The notes: generated by a model from the sequence alone, not told the origin. 64,000 bases of DNA from Phoronis australis (GCA_002633005.1 NMRA01000645.1:1-64000); one strand, 5' to 3'. Shown: positions 12,501 through 20,335, numbered from the stretch's first letter. Numbers and translations: made by a program.

Positions 12501-15500
12501 AGGCTCTTTATACTAATATATTATATGTAGGCTTCGGCTTGACTTGATGCAGTCATTAGGTAGTGCTGCAACGACCGCAGAGGATCCAAAATGGGTCCGA
12601 TGGCTTTATCAGCTGCATTCACTTGAGGATTGGAGGAAAGGCATTAATTAGAACAGAGACTTGTAAGCACAACAGGCTTACAGAGTCAGTTAAAGTTCAT
12701 AGTGTCAAGACTCGTTATTTACATGTCATAAACGCCAATAGATTAGGGCAAATGTTGACTTCCTCAATACATAGCATTGGAAGGTTTGAAGAAAATATTG
12801 CGTCAATTTTGTCTGAATATTTTAGTGTCCAAGCGCAGTGCGCCGACATGGCCCACCGCAAGTGGAATAACGGAAATGGCAGCGAGACGACACTGTTCCT
12901 CGTTGTTGAGCGGTGCAAAAGCAACGGCTTGTCAGTCAGTTCTCAGTGTAACAAAAGATGCTAATGTTGATAGCTGTGTGGAAGATATTTTCGTAAGTAG
13001 TCCGAGTTACGTTAGTGACCGTTCACTCCCTGACTTCTGAGTGATGTGCGATTCATTGCCGCTCACACGAAAAGGCAAGGTTAACTGAAGCACAAAAGCA
13101 TTCGTTATACTTTCTTTTTCATTTTGGACTGCTCAAAGATCTCTCGAAATATTGTTCCAGTCTGTGTCTCGAAGTGTTTCACTTACACCTGTGAGTACTT
13201 ACAAGAAGCATTAACGGTACTTATCGCTCAGAATGGAGTGTTTTTCAAGGCGAGAGCTAGGATGAGGTTTTTCAATAAATTTCCCACGAAAGGATTCATT
13301 TTATGATTAGAAAATCAATAAAAATTCTTTTTGTAACAGTATTCTACAAGATAATATTTTTGAAAAAAAAATGAAGAAATGTTTCCAATTTCAGGTATAT
13401 ACACAAAAATTACCGAGAGTGGCGTAGATGAAGTAATATCCCACGTGACATTATTCCGCGTATCGGCCGAGACCGAAGTTCGAAGTCGATACGCGGAATA
13501 ATATTGAGTATAATTTATCCCAAACGCGTTGCCAAATTTCTAAGCGGCATAACCCCTAAAAATAGTATTATCTCGCGGTCAACTTCCATCAGGTGGAAAA
13601 GTATAACATGTTTTAATGTTAAATATCCCCATTATTTCACCAGTACTTCGATGGTCTTGAGGCCGGGCAAGCTATAGCTGGTAACTTGGACGCAGTCTGT
13701 AAAGACGCGTTAATTGACCAGAAAAAAGTCAACGAGAAGCCGGACGGAACTCTGGCTTACCCGAAGGAGTTTGAATCATTCTGCCCGAACATGTGCAACT
13801 TACACGGAAAGTGCCAGAGTGGAAAATGCATTTGCTACCCGGGGTATGGCTCAGACGACTGCTCGGTGAATTTAAAGGAACCGCCTACTGTCGATGGATT
13901 CGTTGGGTAACGTATTGTCTCCGGCAACGTGCCATTATCATTTAATGGCGAGAGAAGCAGTTACTGAAGTTAAACTACAAATTAACCAGCAAATCCCTGG
14001 TTATCGCGGAGAGACATTTCCAGTGTAAATCACTTGACGGGAACAGTAGGTGACATAACCCGGCACAGCAAAAGCTTTTTTGTCTTTGCATTCCATTGAG
14101 CAAATAAGAATGACCAACACAGGTTGTGTTCAACAACAAATAGGATATTAATTGTGTTTGTTCAATGAAAGTGAAAGCAGAACCAAGGTGTGGCCCTTTT
14201 GGGGGACAGTCCACCTCGCTTTCTTTTGTTCTGTTGGTAGTAAATGCACGACAGTGGAATAGTAATTAACTCAGAAGTACCTCCAAGACAACCAGGAATT
14301 TGTATTTTCACTAAAAGTTAACTGAAAAACGGCTGCGTTACATATTAACTTTAATTTGGTAAGTAGATCGACGCCCTATTTCCACTTCGTTTGAGTCAAA
14401 AATTTCATAAAACAGATTTAACGCAAGTTAGGTCAGTCGAATCTTAAGCTCACCTGTTGATAATGCTCATTCAACACAACTCTAATTATTTTCCAACTTA
14501 TTTTAATAAGTTAAACAGGACATAAAACTGAATATAATATGAATTTTAGTTGAATTTTTACTTTTTTGTGCACCACCTCCTAAAATGGCCGCCGTGGTGA
14601 GTGACAGCTGACTTATGCATCATGGGTACTCACACAATTGCGGCCATATGTAATGACGTTTCCGCGGAAACTCCGACCACTTATTAAAAAAATCAAAAAG
14701 TAACAGTAAAATAAGGTAATAACAAACAGGACTGAAATTTATAAAATGTTTACATTTTAGTGATATCGTTCGTCTTATGATACTCTTCCTGTGTTCTGAA
14801 TCAGGAATGTAAAGGAAAGAGTATTTTAATAGCTTTGTCCAACGCCAAGTCTCTGAACCAGAAATTACTTAGTAAGAGTTCAGTGAAATAAGTGTGCCTG
14901 AAGCTGTCCTCAAGTATATGATGTTTTACGCAAATGATGCGTGTGTGAGTGTTTGTGCGTGTGTGTACTTGTGAGTTTGTGCGTGTGTGTGTGCGTGCGC
15001 GTGTGCGTGCGTGCGTGCGCGTGTGTGTGCGCGAGCACGTGCATGTGTATGTACGCATACGTATGTACGTTTTTAAAGCAAAATTCACTACACTGATTAG
15101 CCATTACGTAAACTTTTGTAAGAGTTTTATAAAAAATCTCAATGACACTTTTAACAGTATTTTTCAGAATGCTACCACGTGATTTTTCAGTGGCCAGTCA
15201 TGCGATGCGAGTCAGATACCGTGCTTCGAACTATATCCTCTCGTGTCAAATGTCCTCAACGCAACGACACTCAGATGTCTCTACTCAACTACATTGGTGA
15301 GTAAAACCTGTACGTATTAACGTTTACTTTTACTTTGAACAGTTAGTGGCCGACTTTTTCTAGGCAGCATACGGGAAATCGAAAGTCCTGGTGACGCTCA
15401 ACAGTTTTTCTTCTGTTTTGGGCTAGTGGTCTTGAAAAATAAGTTGAGTAACACACTGCCCCACCTCTCTGCACAAAACCGGAAATTATGAAGAGTGAAT

Positions 15501-17154
15501 AGAATAAAATACTTCAAAACTTTGCACAAACTACAATAAAACTTGTTCTTCGAAAAAATATACAAATTAATGTAAAGAATGCACAAAAAGCTACCCTAAA
15601 ATCTGAAAATTTCCATTTCTTCTCAAAGAAGTCTTTCGAAGGAATTTTAAATAAAAAAAATTCATTTCCAGGATGGAATGCAGCATAAACTTTCAACGCG
15701 AGCAAAATTCATTGATTTCCGACAAGTTTCGTGCGAAGTTCCCCTTGCTTTGGATCGAGTGTCTACAGGAAGTAAGTGAGGGAGAATTTCTCAAAAGTGA
15801 GAACATAAAATTCTCGGGGACGAATTTCACATAAAGCACACATTATGCAAGAAAACTACGACTTAGTGGTATTTCAGGCAGTTTTTCTAGTTGAAGAACC
15901 CAGGTTATTTGGTCAGATAACAAAAAAGAACTTGTCTCCATATCTCGACTGGGGAAAACACAGGTACTTTCCAAGAAAACTTACTTAGCTCAGACAAATC
16001 TTAAATTTAAGTCAATTTTGAGATGAAATTTATAATTTGTCTCAAGTCGTTTTCAAGAAAGAGACCTTGAGTTTGATTTAGGTTCTTGACTCAAGTTTTG
16101 TCTTAATTTTGGCTAAGTTGCCAGATGTAGATTTTTGTTTGGAAGTTGAGACAAATCTTACACTTAAGACAAACTTTAACTTAAAAAATGAACTTAAGTC
16201 AGTTTCTTGGAACGGGCCCCACAGCCTTATATGTAACTCAGAACACGAAGCACACTAGAACAAGTCTTAATAAGGTCCTTTGTGCAAAATGAGGGTCACA
16301 ATGGTTGGGCCTTTGGCCTACATAATCAAAGTATTGTATAATGGTAGCTTATGCTCCCCTCTAACAACTTCCCAAACCGTACTTGGTAGCTGCATTCAAT
16401 TGTTGGCGAATGGATTTGTTCATTTCAGAGGAGCAAATTCGAACATTAGATGTATCTCTGACGAACGATGTGAAAACGTTCAGCAAGCCTCTGTCGTTCA
16501 CCATATACAGTTCTCAATGTTACGCGTGTAGCAGAACGGGCACGTGTAAACTGAAGGTATGCATCCATGCACTTAATGTGCTATGCTCTAACGAGCTCAC
16601 GGTAGACTAAGCACAAGACTAAAAAAAAAAACGTTATAGAGGGCGACACTGAAAAACATCAGCGATGGCAAAGACAAGGAGGAAAACAACAGTGGTTAGG
16701 GTAACTATGAAATATAAGACGAACGTTGATATGAAATGAAAACCCAACATTTGAAATGTTGCCCCGGCTATGTCACCTTCTGAGAACTTTTTCACCAAGC
16801 ACATAAATGATTGACTACACGTTGTTCATTTAATTTCCAGCCGCTTAAGTGCGTCATCAATGGAGTATGTTTTAGAGGTGACAGGAATCCACTGGACAGC
16901 TCGCAATATTGTATTCCCTTCGTATCCACTGACCATTGGGTCCACGGTACGGTAGGTAAAGCCAGTTGTTCCGTTGACCTTTCTGTAATTTCCTCACATA
17001 TCCTTGCTTGCCACTAAGTCTTATGGTTCTTTGACACAATTATACTCGATGAAGAAGCGTGAGTGACTGTTCTCATGGTTATCTGCCTTCTTTTCAGGCG
17101 TCCAAGGCTGAACGGTCAAGAACTCAAGGGTCAACTAAAGTGTCATCTTCTTAA
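107..17154 (+). CDS. VWDE-like: VWDE-like secreted D8C/VWD/EGF protein gene, 3' portion (17 exons, 5' end off the window)
   Basis: Seen: 17 GT..AG exons, listed separately, give roughly 930 residues. Domains in order are a D8C domain (exon 1), a VWDE-type beta domain (exons 2-4), a VWD domain starting with GDPH and split over exons 5-8, a charged linker (exons 9-10), the family-typical PTWPTASG segment (exon 11), an EGF-like domain (exon 12) and a Cys-containing C-terminal region (exons 13-16), then a short Ser-rich tail. Known: vertebrate VWDE proteins are secreted, with D8C, VWD and EGF repeats; expression in regenerating limb tissue has been reported for the family. Inferred: an extracellular, disulfide-rich matrix or secreted protein. 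The signal peptide must lie upstream of the window. Odd: it lacks the C-terminal EGF repeat string of vertebrate VWDE, and exon 2 has an apparent frame break. Family assignment is firm; orthology to vertebrate VWDE rather than an invertebrate paralogue is not. Confidence 0.85.
509..1457. other. VWDE-like intron 1
   Basis: AT-rich intron. A minus-strand open frame of 105 codons (1160-1477) overlaps its end and exon 2, with no recognisable family and runs of unlikely composition; I treat it as chance. No repeat recognised. Confidence 0.5.
1458..1749 (+). CDS. VWDE-like exon 2: beta domain, with an apparent frame break near 1700
   Basis: The acceptor is ACATTCTTTAAG and entry phase matches exon 1. 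The frame reads [20 protein letters not shown], then [19 protein letters not shown], the usual VWDE segment after D8C. After [12 protein letters not shown] the frame runs to a stop at 1718-1720, while the +2 frame from about 1703 reads [17 protein letters not shown], which fits the rest of the domain and ends in phase 0 at 1749 (weak donor GTTACG). The alternative is a shorter exon ending at 1672 (AAG|GTGATT), also phase 0, which avoids the break but drops the end of the domain. An indel in the assembly, a real frameshift allele and the shorter exon all remain possible. Confidence 0.65.
2380..4060 (+). repeat. Degenerate ~150-bp tandem repeat array with CTCF-like motifs (VWDE-like intron 2)
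   Basis: Diverged units recur, each with a 'cctctgtatctc' type segment, an 'aaccgttgaaggattttcatgaaattt' type segment (split here for length) and a G(C/A)C(A/T)CCTAGTGG core. Clear cores are at 2711 (GCCACCTAGATGCC), 3381 (GCCTCCTAGTGGCA), 3471 (GCCATCTAGTGACC) and about 3616 (CCCTCTAGTGG). The same family, same strand, recurs at 52.33-54.18 kb. Some units have been interrupted, for instance by the 73-bp duplication at 2561-2703. Origin (satellite or mobile element interior) is unknown. Confidence 0.75.
2561..2703 (+). repeat. Tandem pair of a 73-bp GC-rich unit
   Basis: Two copies start at 2561 and 2634: both read GAC.GTGCAGCA.TGAAATAAGTG, a central 'gccc' stem (GGGGCTGTAGCCCC / GGGGCATTAGCCCC) and end in CCTATGGTG.GCCGCCCAT. 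The centre can fold on itself. The unit sits within the larger repeat array. Confidence 0.75.
4104..4178 (-). repeat. tRNA-derived sequence (SINE head or tRNA pseudogene)
   Basis: On the minus strand, 4149-4166 reads TGGCTCAGCGGTAGAGCG, a perfect pol III A box of tRNA type, in a D-arm setting. The expected B box (GGTTCGANTCC) about 35 bases further is degraded to GGTGGTTGCTTTGC, and the acceptor ends do not pair well, so it is not an intact tRNA gene. A tRNA-derived SINE is the likely source. Confidence 0.55.
4200..4980. other. VWDE-like intron 2, remainder
   Basis: AT-rich, with short open frames only (for example 4099-4386) that have no family features and overlap the tRNA-derived segment. 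Nothing else recognised. Confidence 0.4.
5025..5235 (+). repeat. (ACC/ATC)n imperfect trinucleotide microsatellite
   Basis: Runs of CAC/ACC/ATC triplets, imperfect throughout, produce Thr/Ser-only or Val/Met-only open frames on both strands. These frames are composition artefacts, not genes. Confidence 0.9.
5355..5490 (+). CDS. VWDE-like exon 3
   Basis: The acceptor AACTCTTAG gives phase 0 and the donor GATA|GTAAGT leaves phase 1. The translation includes [20 protein letters not shown], matching the VWDE pattern of an ESTVPIVC segment followed by a short Cys-containing strand. The start is chosen so that no stop (TAG at 5358) is read in frame. An (ACC)n microsatellite lies about 100 bases upstream in the intron. 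Confidence 0.8.
5585..5836 (+). CDS. VWDE-like exon 4
   Basis: The acceptor is TTAATTTTCCAG; entry phase matches exon 3 (split Ser codon). It reads [18 protein letters not shown], then [20 protein letters not shown], the usual VWDE strand pair with a Trp before VWD. The open frame continues to 5925, but the donor AAGC|GTATTG at 5836 is the one whose phase (1) joins exon 5. GTACGA at 5765 is an alternative donor with the wrong phase. Exon end is less certain than its start. Confidence 0.75.
6134..6188 (+). CDS. VWDE-like exon 5: start of VWD domain with GDPH motif
   Basis: This 55-base exon falls below normal ORF cut-offs. The acceptor is ATTATACAAACAG and the donor ACCA|GTGAGT; phases match both neighbours (Arg codon split from exon 4, Gln codon split to exon 6). 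It encodes [16 protein letters not shown], the signature opening of a VWD domain (C..GDPH...F). In mucins and other VWD proteins a GDPH sequence can undergo autocatalytic cleavage between Asp and Pro. Without this exon the VWD domain would lack its first strand. Confidence 0.8.
6740..7058 (-). pseudogene. Penelope-like retroelement remnant (end of RT region plus degenerate GIY-YIG)
   Basis: Read on the minus strand, the translation has [17 protein letters not shown] and [17 protein letters not shown], which resembles the conserved PYV.GLSE....I...HKP..TLR..L..PKDK block found C-terminal to RT in Penelope-like elements. After one in-frame stop (6846-6848) the same frame continues as [15 protein letters not shown] and ARNLGTR, the usual V.Y.I.C..C...YIGET.R.L..R entry into a GIY-YIG endonuclease, with the YIG degraded to YLS. 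It lies antisense in the VWDE-like intron between exons 5 and 6. Dead element; assignment by recalled motif. Confidence 0.7.
7360..7423 (+). CDS. VWDE-like exon 6: VWD domain strand
   Basis: A 64-base exon with acceptor TACTGTGTTTTTAG and donor GTCGAG|GTAACT, entering in phase 2 and leaving in phase 0. It encodes [19 protein letters not shown], the strongly conserved VWD strand that follows the GDPH..F start (Y.NY.TG.F.MY). Together with exon 5 it reads [14 protein letters not shown]. Confidence 0.88.
7778..7960 (+). CDS. VWDE-like exon 7: VWD domain core
   Basis: Acceptor TTCATTTCAG, donor ACAGG|GTAAAT, phase 0 to 0, 61 codons. It carries [20 protein letters not shown], then [13 protein letters not shown], ending ESGKQYR. 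Paired Cys and the [10 protein letters not shown] turn are typical of the VWDE version of VWD, where this exon precedes the strand on exon 8. Confidence 0.88.
8140..8660. other. CpG-rich block in VWDE-like intron 7, content unrecognised
   Basis: This stretch is visibly richer in GC and CpG than its AT-rich surroundings and stays open in several frames on both strands (8088-8462 plus; 8244-8663 minus). No domain, splice-site pair or repeat structure explains it. The composition fits a transposon interior or a CpG-rich regulatory element; neither can be shown. Confidence 0.35.
8774..9105. mobile_element. Hairpin MITE, 332 bp
   Basis: The ends are AATTGACCTATCGC (8774) and its exact reverse complement (to 9105), followed inward by similar CTCCC/GGGGG segments. 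Inside, ACGCTAGGACCTAGCTAAAA (8805-8824) is perfectly inverted at 8895-8914, so the element forms a strong foldback. It has no coding capacity. Superfamily is not clear; no target duplication stands out. Its right end is copied again at 9758-9773 by the adjacent tandem duplication. Confidence 0.75.
9061..10324 (+). repeat. Tandem direct duplication, ~595-bp copies with 668-bp period
   Basis: 9061-9655 and 9729-10324 are near-identical, differing by scattered substitutions and single-base indels. Each includes a long C run near its end (about 9516 and 10184) and a TATAAGCAC box. The spacer of about 73 bases (9656-9728) starts with the only N in the window and contains a GAATAAAG. The unit begins in the right end of the neighbouring MITE. 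Two readings: a recent slippage or unequal-crossover duplication, or paired copies of an LTR-like element; no RT or primer-binding site lies between them. Confidence 0.85.
10410..10615 (+). CDS. VWDE-like exon 8: C-terminal half of VWD
   Basis: Acceptor TTCCCCTTCCTAAG, donor GTGGAC|GTAAGT (phase 2). It encodes [14 protein letters not shown], then [20 protein letters not shown] and a PDEFFDAW segment, corresponding to the VWD strands and the G.CG-type loop (here RGTC) that closes the domain. The 2.45-kb intron upstream has been expanded by a MITE and the 668-bp-period tandem duplication. Confidence 0.87.
10620..11650. other. VWDE-like intron 8
   Basis: Mostly AT-rich with a more CpG-rich patch around 11040-11340 that has TCTCGCGAGATC-type palindromic sequence (11232). 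No exon of the family and no recognisable element found. Confidence 0.4.
11654..11804 (+). CDS. VWDE-like exon 9: Lys-rich linker with CXC
   Basis: The acceptor CTGTCTCAATTTAAG is the only one whose single leading base completes the Trp-Thr junction from exon 8. Donor ATCAAG|GTAACA, phase 0. The translation is lysine-rich and then contains [16 protein letters not shown], a short Cys cluster in the position of the Cys-rich linker after VWD in VWDE proteins. Confidence 0.75.
12219..12354 (+). CDS. VWDE-like exon 10: charged linker
   Basis: Acceptor ATTTTTTTAG, donor ACATG|GTGAGT. Starts in phase 0 and leaves one base. It encodes a charged, low-conservation segment ([20 protein letters not shown], then HYSDFENDK). 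In VWDE proteins this acidic/basic stretch precedes the PTWPTPSG block, which is what exon 11 carries. The support comes from splice sites and phase more than from sequence similarity. Confidence 0.7.
12826..12992 (+). CDS. VWDE-like exon 11: PTWPTASG block
   Basis: Acceptor GAATATTTTAG, donor ATTTTC|GTAAGT; the phase joins exon 10 as a Val codon. It encodes [37 protein letters not shown] and DSCVEDIF, a segment I recognise as conserved in VWDE (PTWPTPSG, then spaced Cys). This makes the family call specific rather than generic VWD. Confidence 0.88.
13450..13502. repeat. Perfect palindromic hairpin, 16-bp arms
   Basis: ATTATTCCGCGTATCG (13450-13465) is exactly inverted at 13487-13502 around a 21-base loop. 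It is CpG-rich in an AT-rich intron. It could be a foldback element end pair or a solo palindromic insertion. No flanking duplication is obvious. Confidence 0.75.
13644..13906 (+). CDS. VWDE-like exon 12: linker and EGF-like domain
   Basis: Acceptor TTATTTCACCAG, donor GTTGG|GTAACG, leaving phase 2. After an acidic helix ([15 protein letters not shown]) comes one EGF-like domain with six Cys: [20 protein letters not shown], then GYGSDDCSV. The DGTL..P.....CPN.C pattern is the VWDE-family entry into its first EGF. Vertebrate family members continue with further EGF repeats; here only this one is seen. Confidence 0.9.
13910..14935. other. VWDE-like intron 12, proximal part
   Basis: Nothing recognised apart from AT-rich sequence and a pair of GC-richer patches near 14580-14680 (GCCGCCGTGG and GCGGCCAT segments on either side of it). 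No further EGF-type exon is present here, which matters because vertebrate VWDE has several. Confidence 0.4.
14938..15070 (+). repeat. (GT/GC)n microsatellite
   Basis: Alternating purine-pyrimidine GTGTGT/GCGTGC runs over about 130 bases; likely Z-DNA-prone and polymorphic. The Cys/Val/Arg and His/Thr open frames over it are artefacts. Confidence 0.9.
15191..15296 (+). CDS. VWDE-like exon 13
   Basis: Acceptor GTGATTTTTCAG, donor ACATTG|GTGAGT; one leading base completes a Gly codon and the end is phase 0. It encodes [20 protein letters not shown] then [10 protein letters not shown], the short two-Cys unit that follows the first EGF in VWDE (LCD....C..V.V.G.......L.C). Confidence 0.82.
15672..15771 (+). 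CDS. VWDE-like exon 14
   Basis: Acceptor TTTCATTTCCAG, donor AGGAA|GTAAGT, ending in phase 1. Encodes [20 protein letters not shown] followed by CEVPLALDR. The AKFIDFR.V.C..P pattern is a beta strand pair seen in the Ig/IPT-like region of the VWDE family. Confidence 0.82.
15961..16220. mobile_element. MITE family D, copy 1 (VWDE-like intron 14)
   Basis: Right end reads AAGTCAGTTTCTTGGAACGG and GCCCC; left end TTCCAAGAAAACTTACTTAG. The interior is rich in 'agacaaatcttaaattt' type segments. The reverse complement of 34291-34528 aligns along its whole length, sharing GTTGAGACAAATCTTA and TTTCAAGAAAGAGA. Non-coding, about 260 bp. Confidence 0.75.
16429..16556 (+). CDS. VWDE-like exon 15
   Basis: Acceptor TTGTTCATTTCAG, donor CTGAAG|GTATGC; two leading bases complete a Lys codon. 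It encodes [20 protein letters not shown] then [17 protein letters not shown]. The V.LTND...FS.PLSFTIY..C..C pattern is characteristic of this part of VWDE proteins. Confidence 0.87.
16841..16951 (+). CDS. VWDE-like exon 16
   Basis: Acceptor TTTAATTTCCAG, donor GGTACG|GTAGGT, 37 codons in phase 0. Encodes [20 protein letters not shown] then [13 protein letters not shown], the family C.I.G.CF.....NP.....C..C......W unit that marks the hinge before the C-terminal EGF repeats of vertebrate VWDE. Confidence 0.86.
17098..17154 (+). CDS. VWDE-like exon 17: terminal exon and stop
   Basis: Acceptor GCCTTCTTTTCAG. It encodes only 18 residues, rich in Ser, Lys and Arg, ending TKVSSS and a TAA stop at 17152-17154. 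No transmembrane segment or GPI signal is present, so the protein should be released. Because the real exon is so short, an alternative is that this is one of several 3' ends and longer isoforms splice elsewhere, but no further family exons appear downstream. Confidence 0.7.
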   Translation, partial: ASKAERSRTQGSTKVSSS

Positions 17155-17185
17155 GCCATACGATTAAATGACACTCATAGAAGGA

Positions 17186-17191
17186 AATAAA
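17186..17191 (+). terminator. Polyadenylation signal of the VWDE-like gene
   Basis: AATAAA lies 32 bases after the stop codon, at the normal place for a very short 3' UTR. A T-rich stretch follows. Confidence 0.6.
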
Positions 17192-18300
17192 TAATCTTAG
17201 ATTTAACTAATTGTTCAAACTTGCCGCCGGGGCTTACTGATTTGAGCGTGAAGTAGATTTCACGTGCTGGTCGATTTGGCGACCAGCTCACCAACTGCGA
17301 CCTCAATCAAAATTGCCGGTGTCAACTTTACCCCTTCCTGGCGTAATTCCAACAGTTATCCCCTTTAAAGCAAGGGGGCAAACAAAAGAAAACAACTGCA
17401 AGACTGGCCGAATTGTTTCTCAATGAACATTTCCCTTGCTCTTAGTGGGTAACTATGTAAAAAAACTAAATTGCATCCGAGGCAGCCAGTTGAGCTCGAA
17501 GGGCCCCTTCCGCCGGTCTCAGTGCCTGTACATAGCCTTAAAGATGCTATGTCTCATGAAAATCTTGAATATTTAAGTTTGTAGCATGCGCCACCTTTTG
17601 ACATCCTAGAGAGTTGTGTGTGCAGGTACAATCAGGAAAAGAAAAAATTGTGATACACTGAAAAACAAGTGTGAACATATAGAAAACCCTAAAAATTCCA
17701 AATATTACCCAATCGTTATCGAGCGTCGGGAAATGTTGAGTTTATTAATTAACCCCGGTAATTGAAATTCTACGGCTGAAACAAGATTTAAATGTGTGCA
17801 GTTTTAGTGTGAGGGGGCTCAGATCCAATTTCGAGTGTCAAATTCGGAACACGGCGCAATCGTAACAGAACTATGGCTAAGTATAGGCTCTCCCGCGATA
17901 TCCCAGGCGACCGGCAGTGGCGCTGGGCACTACGACTCCGTTTCCATCGTCTGCTCCACTGTGCAATGAAGAAAATTACTTCATTTTTTTAAAGAAAATG
18001 GAATCTGAGTGATGATGAAAAAACAGAAGCTGCTGGTAAGATGTCAATTTAATCGAAGCCTTAAATTAATGAATCACTCAGAACTCATAATTCTCTCTTT
18101 GTCAAACCGATTTCCAAAGCAAACGCGTCATTATTGCCAACACAAAAAACGGATTTGGTCTTTTGGGCAATTGAAAACTATTTTAAATACAACAAATTTG
18201 TTACGAACTGATATCACAAAATATAAAACATGTAATGAGCATTACAAAAAGAAGGAGGTTTCGCGCGCAAACGCTGTGGACTATAAAAAGTAGTCTCTTA
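17192..18300. other. Intergenic, downstream of the VWDE-like gene
   Basis: No gene or element recognised. 17881-17960 is a GC-richer patch without open structure. Homopolymer and AT-rich tracts elsewhere. Confidence 0.4.
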
Positions 18301-18309
18301 GTATCGAAT

Positions 18310-18480
18310 CACGAGTTAAATCGTGGTGGTGCAGTAAAGCACGCGCGCTCTATTCGTCAGGTCGTGAGTTCGAACAAGGAGTTTACACTTCTTGGTTCGA
18401 GTCTGAGGTACTTGCAGTTTTCCTGTGTGACAATTTCTCCGTTTTTTTCTTTTGCCTTTTTTTCTTGGATAATACAGGTA
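18310..18480 (+). repeat. tRNA-derived SINE-like segment
   Basis: GTGGTGGTGCAGTAAAGCAC resembles a pol III A-box region, followed by AGGTCGTGAGTTCGAAC and, at about 18393, GGTTCGAGTCT, both close to the B-box consensus GGTTCGANTCC. A T-rich tail follows (TTTTTTTCTTTTGCC type). Such heads are usual in tRNA-derived SINEs of invertebrate deuterostomes. Ends not defined. Confidence 0.5.
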
Positions 18481-18499
18481 CTTCGGGAATCAAGGAAAA

Positions 18500-18655
18500 T
18501 ACTTTAAAACACAAATATTTCCTGGGCGGGAGGAGGGCAAACCCTCACGACCTCCCCCCATTCGGTACTATGCGCATTTAAAATTGTGCTTTGAGCAAAT
18601 GTTTAGAGACAAAATTTTGCCCCCCCCCTTGTGATATCCTAGATCCGCAACTGAA
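18500..18655 (-). mobile_element. Decayed CAGTGGCGGATC-type transposon end
   Basis: The reverse complement of 18632-18652 reads CAGTTGCGGATCTAGGATAT followed by a G-run, closely resembling the CAGTGGCGGATCTACG termini with G-runs of the hAT element at 46493-48850. The other end was not found, so this is a fragment. Confidence 0.5.
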
Positions 18656-19257
18656 ACAAACAAATAAAAAAAACTGCGCCTCATTTCATTAGGGTAACAA
18701 TGACATATTACTATACTCATTTACATAAAAATAGTCTCGCAAGACAAGACTTTCGCGAGATTGTATTGGTAACTGGCTCTCGGATTGTTTTCTGCTCACT
18801 TGAAGACCCGGGGTTGTTGGTAAACGTGTACTTTGCGTATGAGACATAACATCTTTAAGCCTTAAAGTCGACATGTAACTTGAGTAGCAAGATAAGCCGT
18901 CTGATCAGAAGACAAGACAGTAGCTTTAGTGAGCTATCACAAGTTTTCCTATCAGCGCCTCGAGTAATTAGTACAACCACTAAATTGAGCAAGAGCAACG
19001 GAAGCGTAGATATATAGCCACGACAGCACCCCAAACGGCGTTAGCCTCTAGGGAATTCATTAGTATCAAAAAGGGCACTAGGGTTCAAAGTGTAAGTCAA
19101 ATCTGCCTGAAACAAGGAAGTTCTGCCGTCTCTCTATAAAATTATTTGTTAAGTTACTGGGAACATCAGTCCATAAACGAGCTCGGTAGATATAGAACCC
19201 GACGCAGCTGTGGGGCTAACTTGCCACCAGAGGACGTCACAGTAACAGGACTCATCC

Positions 19258-20335
19258 TGCTGTGCGTGAACTTGAAATCCTGCTTAAGGGGGCACAGAAC
19301 AGTTCTCACTGCAAAACCCACATCACTTGATTTGTCACCTTTTCTTCACTCTAAAAAATAGGATGCAAAGAATAACATGTTTTCAGTTATTTCACATAAA
19401 AAGCCCTGCAGATGAGCGCAGAAACTTTATTCTCTCTTGTATTTTTGAACCTTTCAATCCCACTGACAAGCTAGACTAAGAAAAATAAGGGCAAAAAGTG
19501 CAAAATCGGCACTTTTCACCCCAAAAACACCACTTCCCTGCCGACGCACGACTAAAACTAACAATAGATTCTGAAAGCAAATTTCCCACAGATTCCGAAA
19601 ATGTGGTTCAAAAGTACTGTCAACTAACTAGTTTTTGGCAATTCTGGCTTGTTTGAGGGCTACCTAAAATCGCAGCCAATTTCTCAGTCGCTACCCAGCA
19701 ATGCACCATTACAACCGGGGGCCGCCATCTTGAAGAAGAGTGCAGCTACAGCCGAGAAAGTGGCCTTTTTATTCTCAGCATGTTCACAAATGCAAACAAA
19801 TCACATTCACTGAGCCTACATGCAATTCCCACCTACAAAATGCCCCCAAACTTGGCTTACCCCAGAATTTTACTATTTTGGCAGTGCATTTGACCGCGGC
19901 CGCAGCCTAACTATTCAGTGCCACCTTATTCTCAAGATTAAGCGGAAGTGAGTGTTGCGTGAACTTGGAATTGAATATTTTTAAGACAAAAAGGTAAAAA
20001 ATTTTTGTTCGGTGAAAAGAATCTTTGTAATTATTGGCCTCCCGATCAACCATTTTCTCCTTTACCGTAACTTGTGTCGCTGGACCGGAGGTATATGTGA
20101 ATGGCTAAATCGATTATTGTTTCGTGAAACTGATCGCCCGTAATTGAAAAGGTTGGTTAAAATTGACATTATTTTATTCAAATGTAACTTGATTTAGTGC
20201 AGTGCAAATTTCTATGAACATGAACGTGATTATTTGAGTGAACTTGTCAAGTTGCCTCGCGTATTCTGAAGTTCACGCAACACTCACTTCCGCTTGATAT
20301 TGAGATTAAGCAGGATTCCATGTTCACGTACAGCA
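19258..20335. mobile_element. MITE family A, copy 1, interrupted by a nested MITE
   Basis: Left end TGCTGTGCGTGAACTTGAAA (19258), right end the inverted form TGTTCACGTACAGCA (to 20335). ATCC flanks both sides (19254-19257 and 20336-20339), a likely 4-bp target duplication. After removal of the insert 19287-19928 (element plus one TTA) the body is about 435 bp and matches the reverse complement of 55911-56333. Subterminal inverted repeats (GATTAAGCGGAAGTGAGTGT and its inverse) give a strong foldback. Confidence 0.8.
19287..19925. mobile_element. MITE family B, copy 1, 639 bp, nested in family A
   Basis: Starts AGGGGGCACAGAACAGTT and ends AACTATTCAGTGCCACC, imperfect terminal inverted repeats. 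TTA flanks both sides (19284-19286 and 19926-19928). The insertion splits family A between TGCTTA and TTCTCAAGATTAAG, which are adjacent in the uninterrupted copy at 55.9 kb. Non-coding. The 3-bp target duplication would fit PIF/Harbinger-like or related elements, but this is not decisive. Confidence 0.8.

Noticed and set aside
14801-15182. His/Thr-rich and Val/Cys/Arg-rich frames
   Set aside because: Direct translation of a GT/GC microsatellite.
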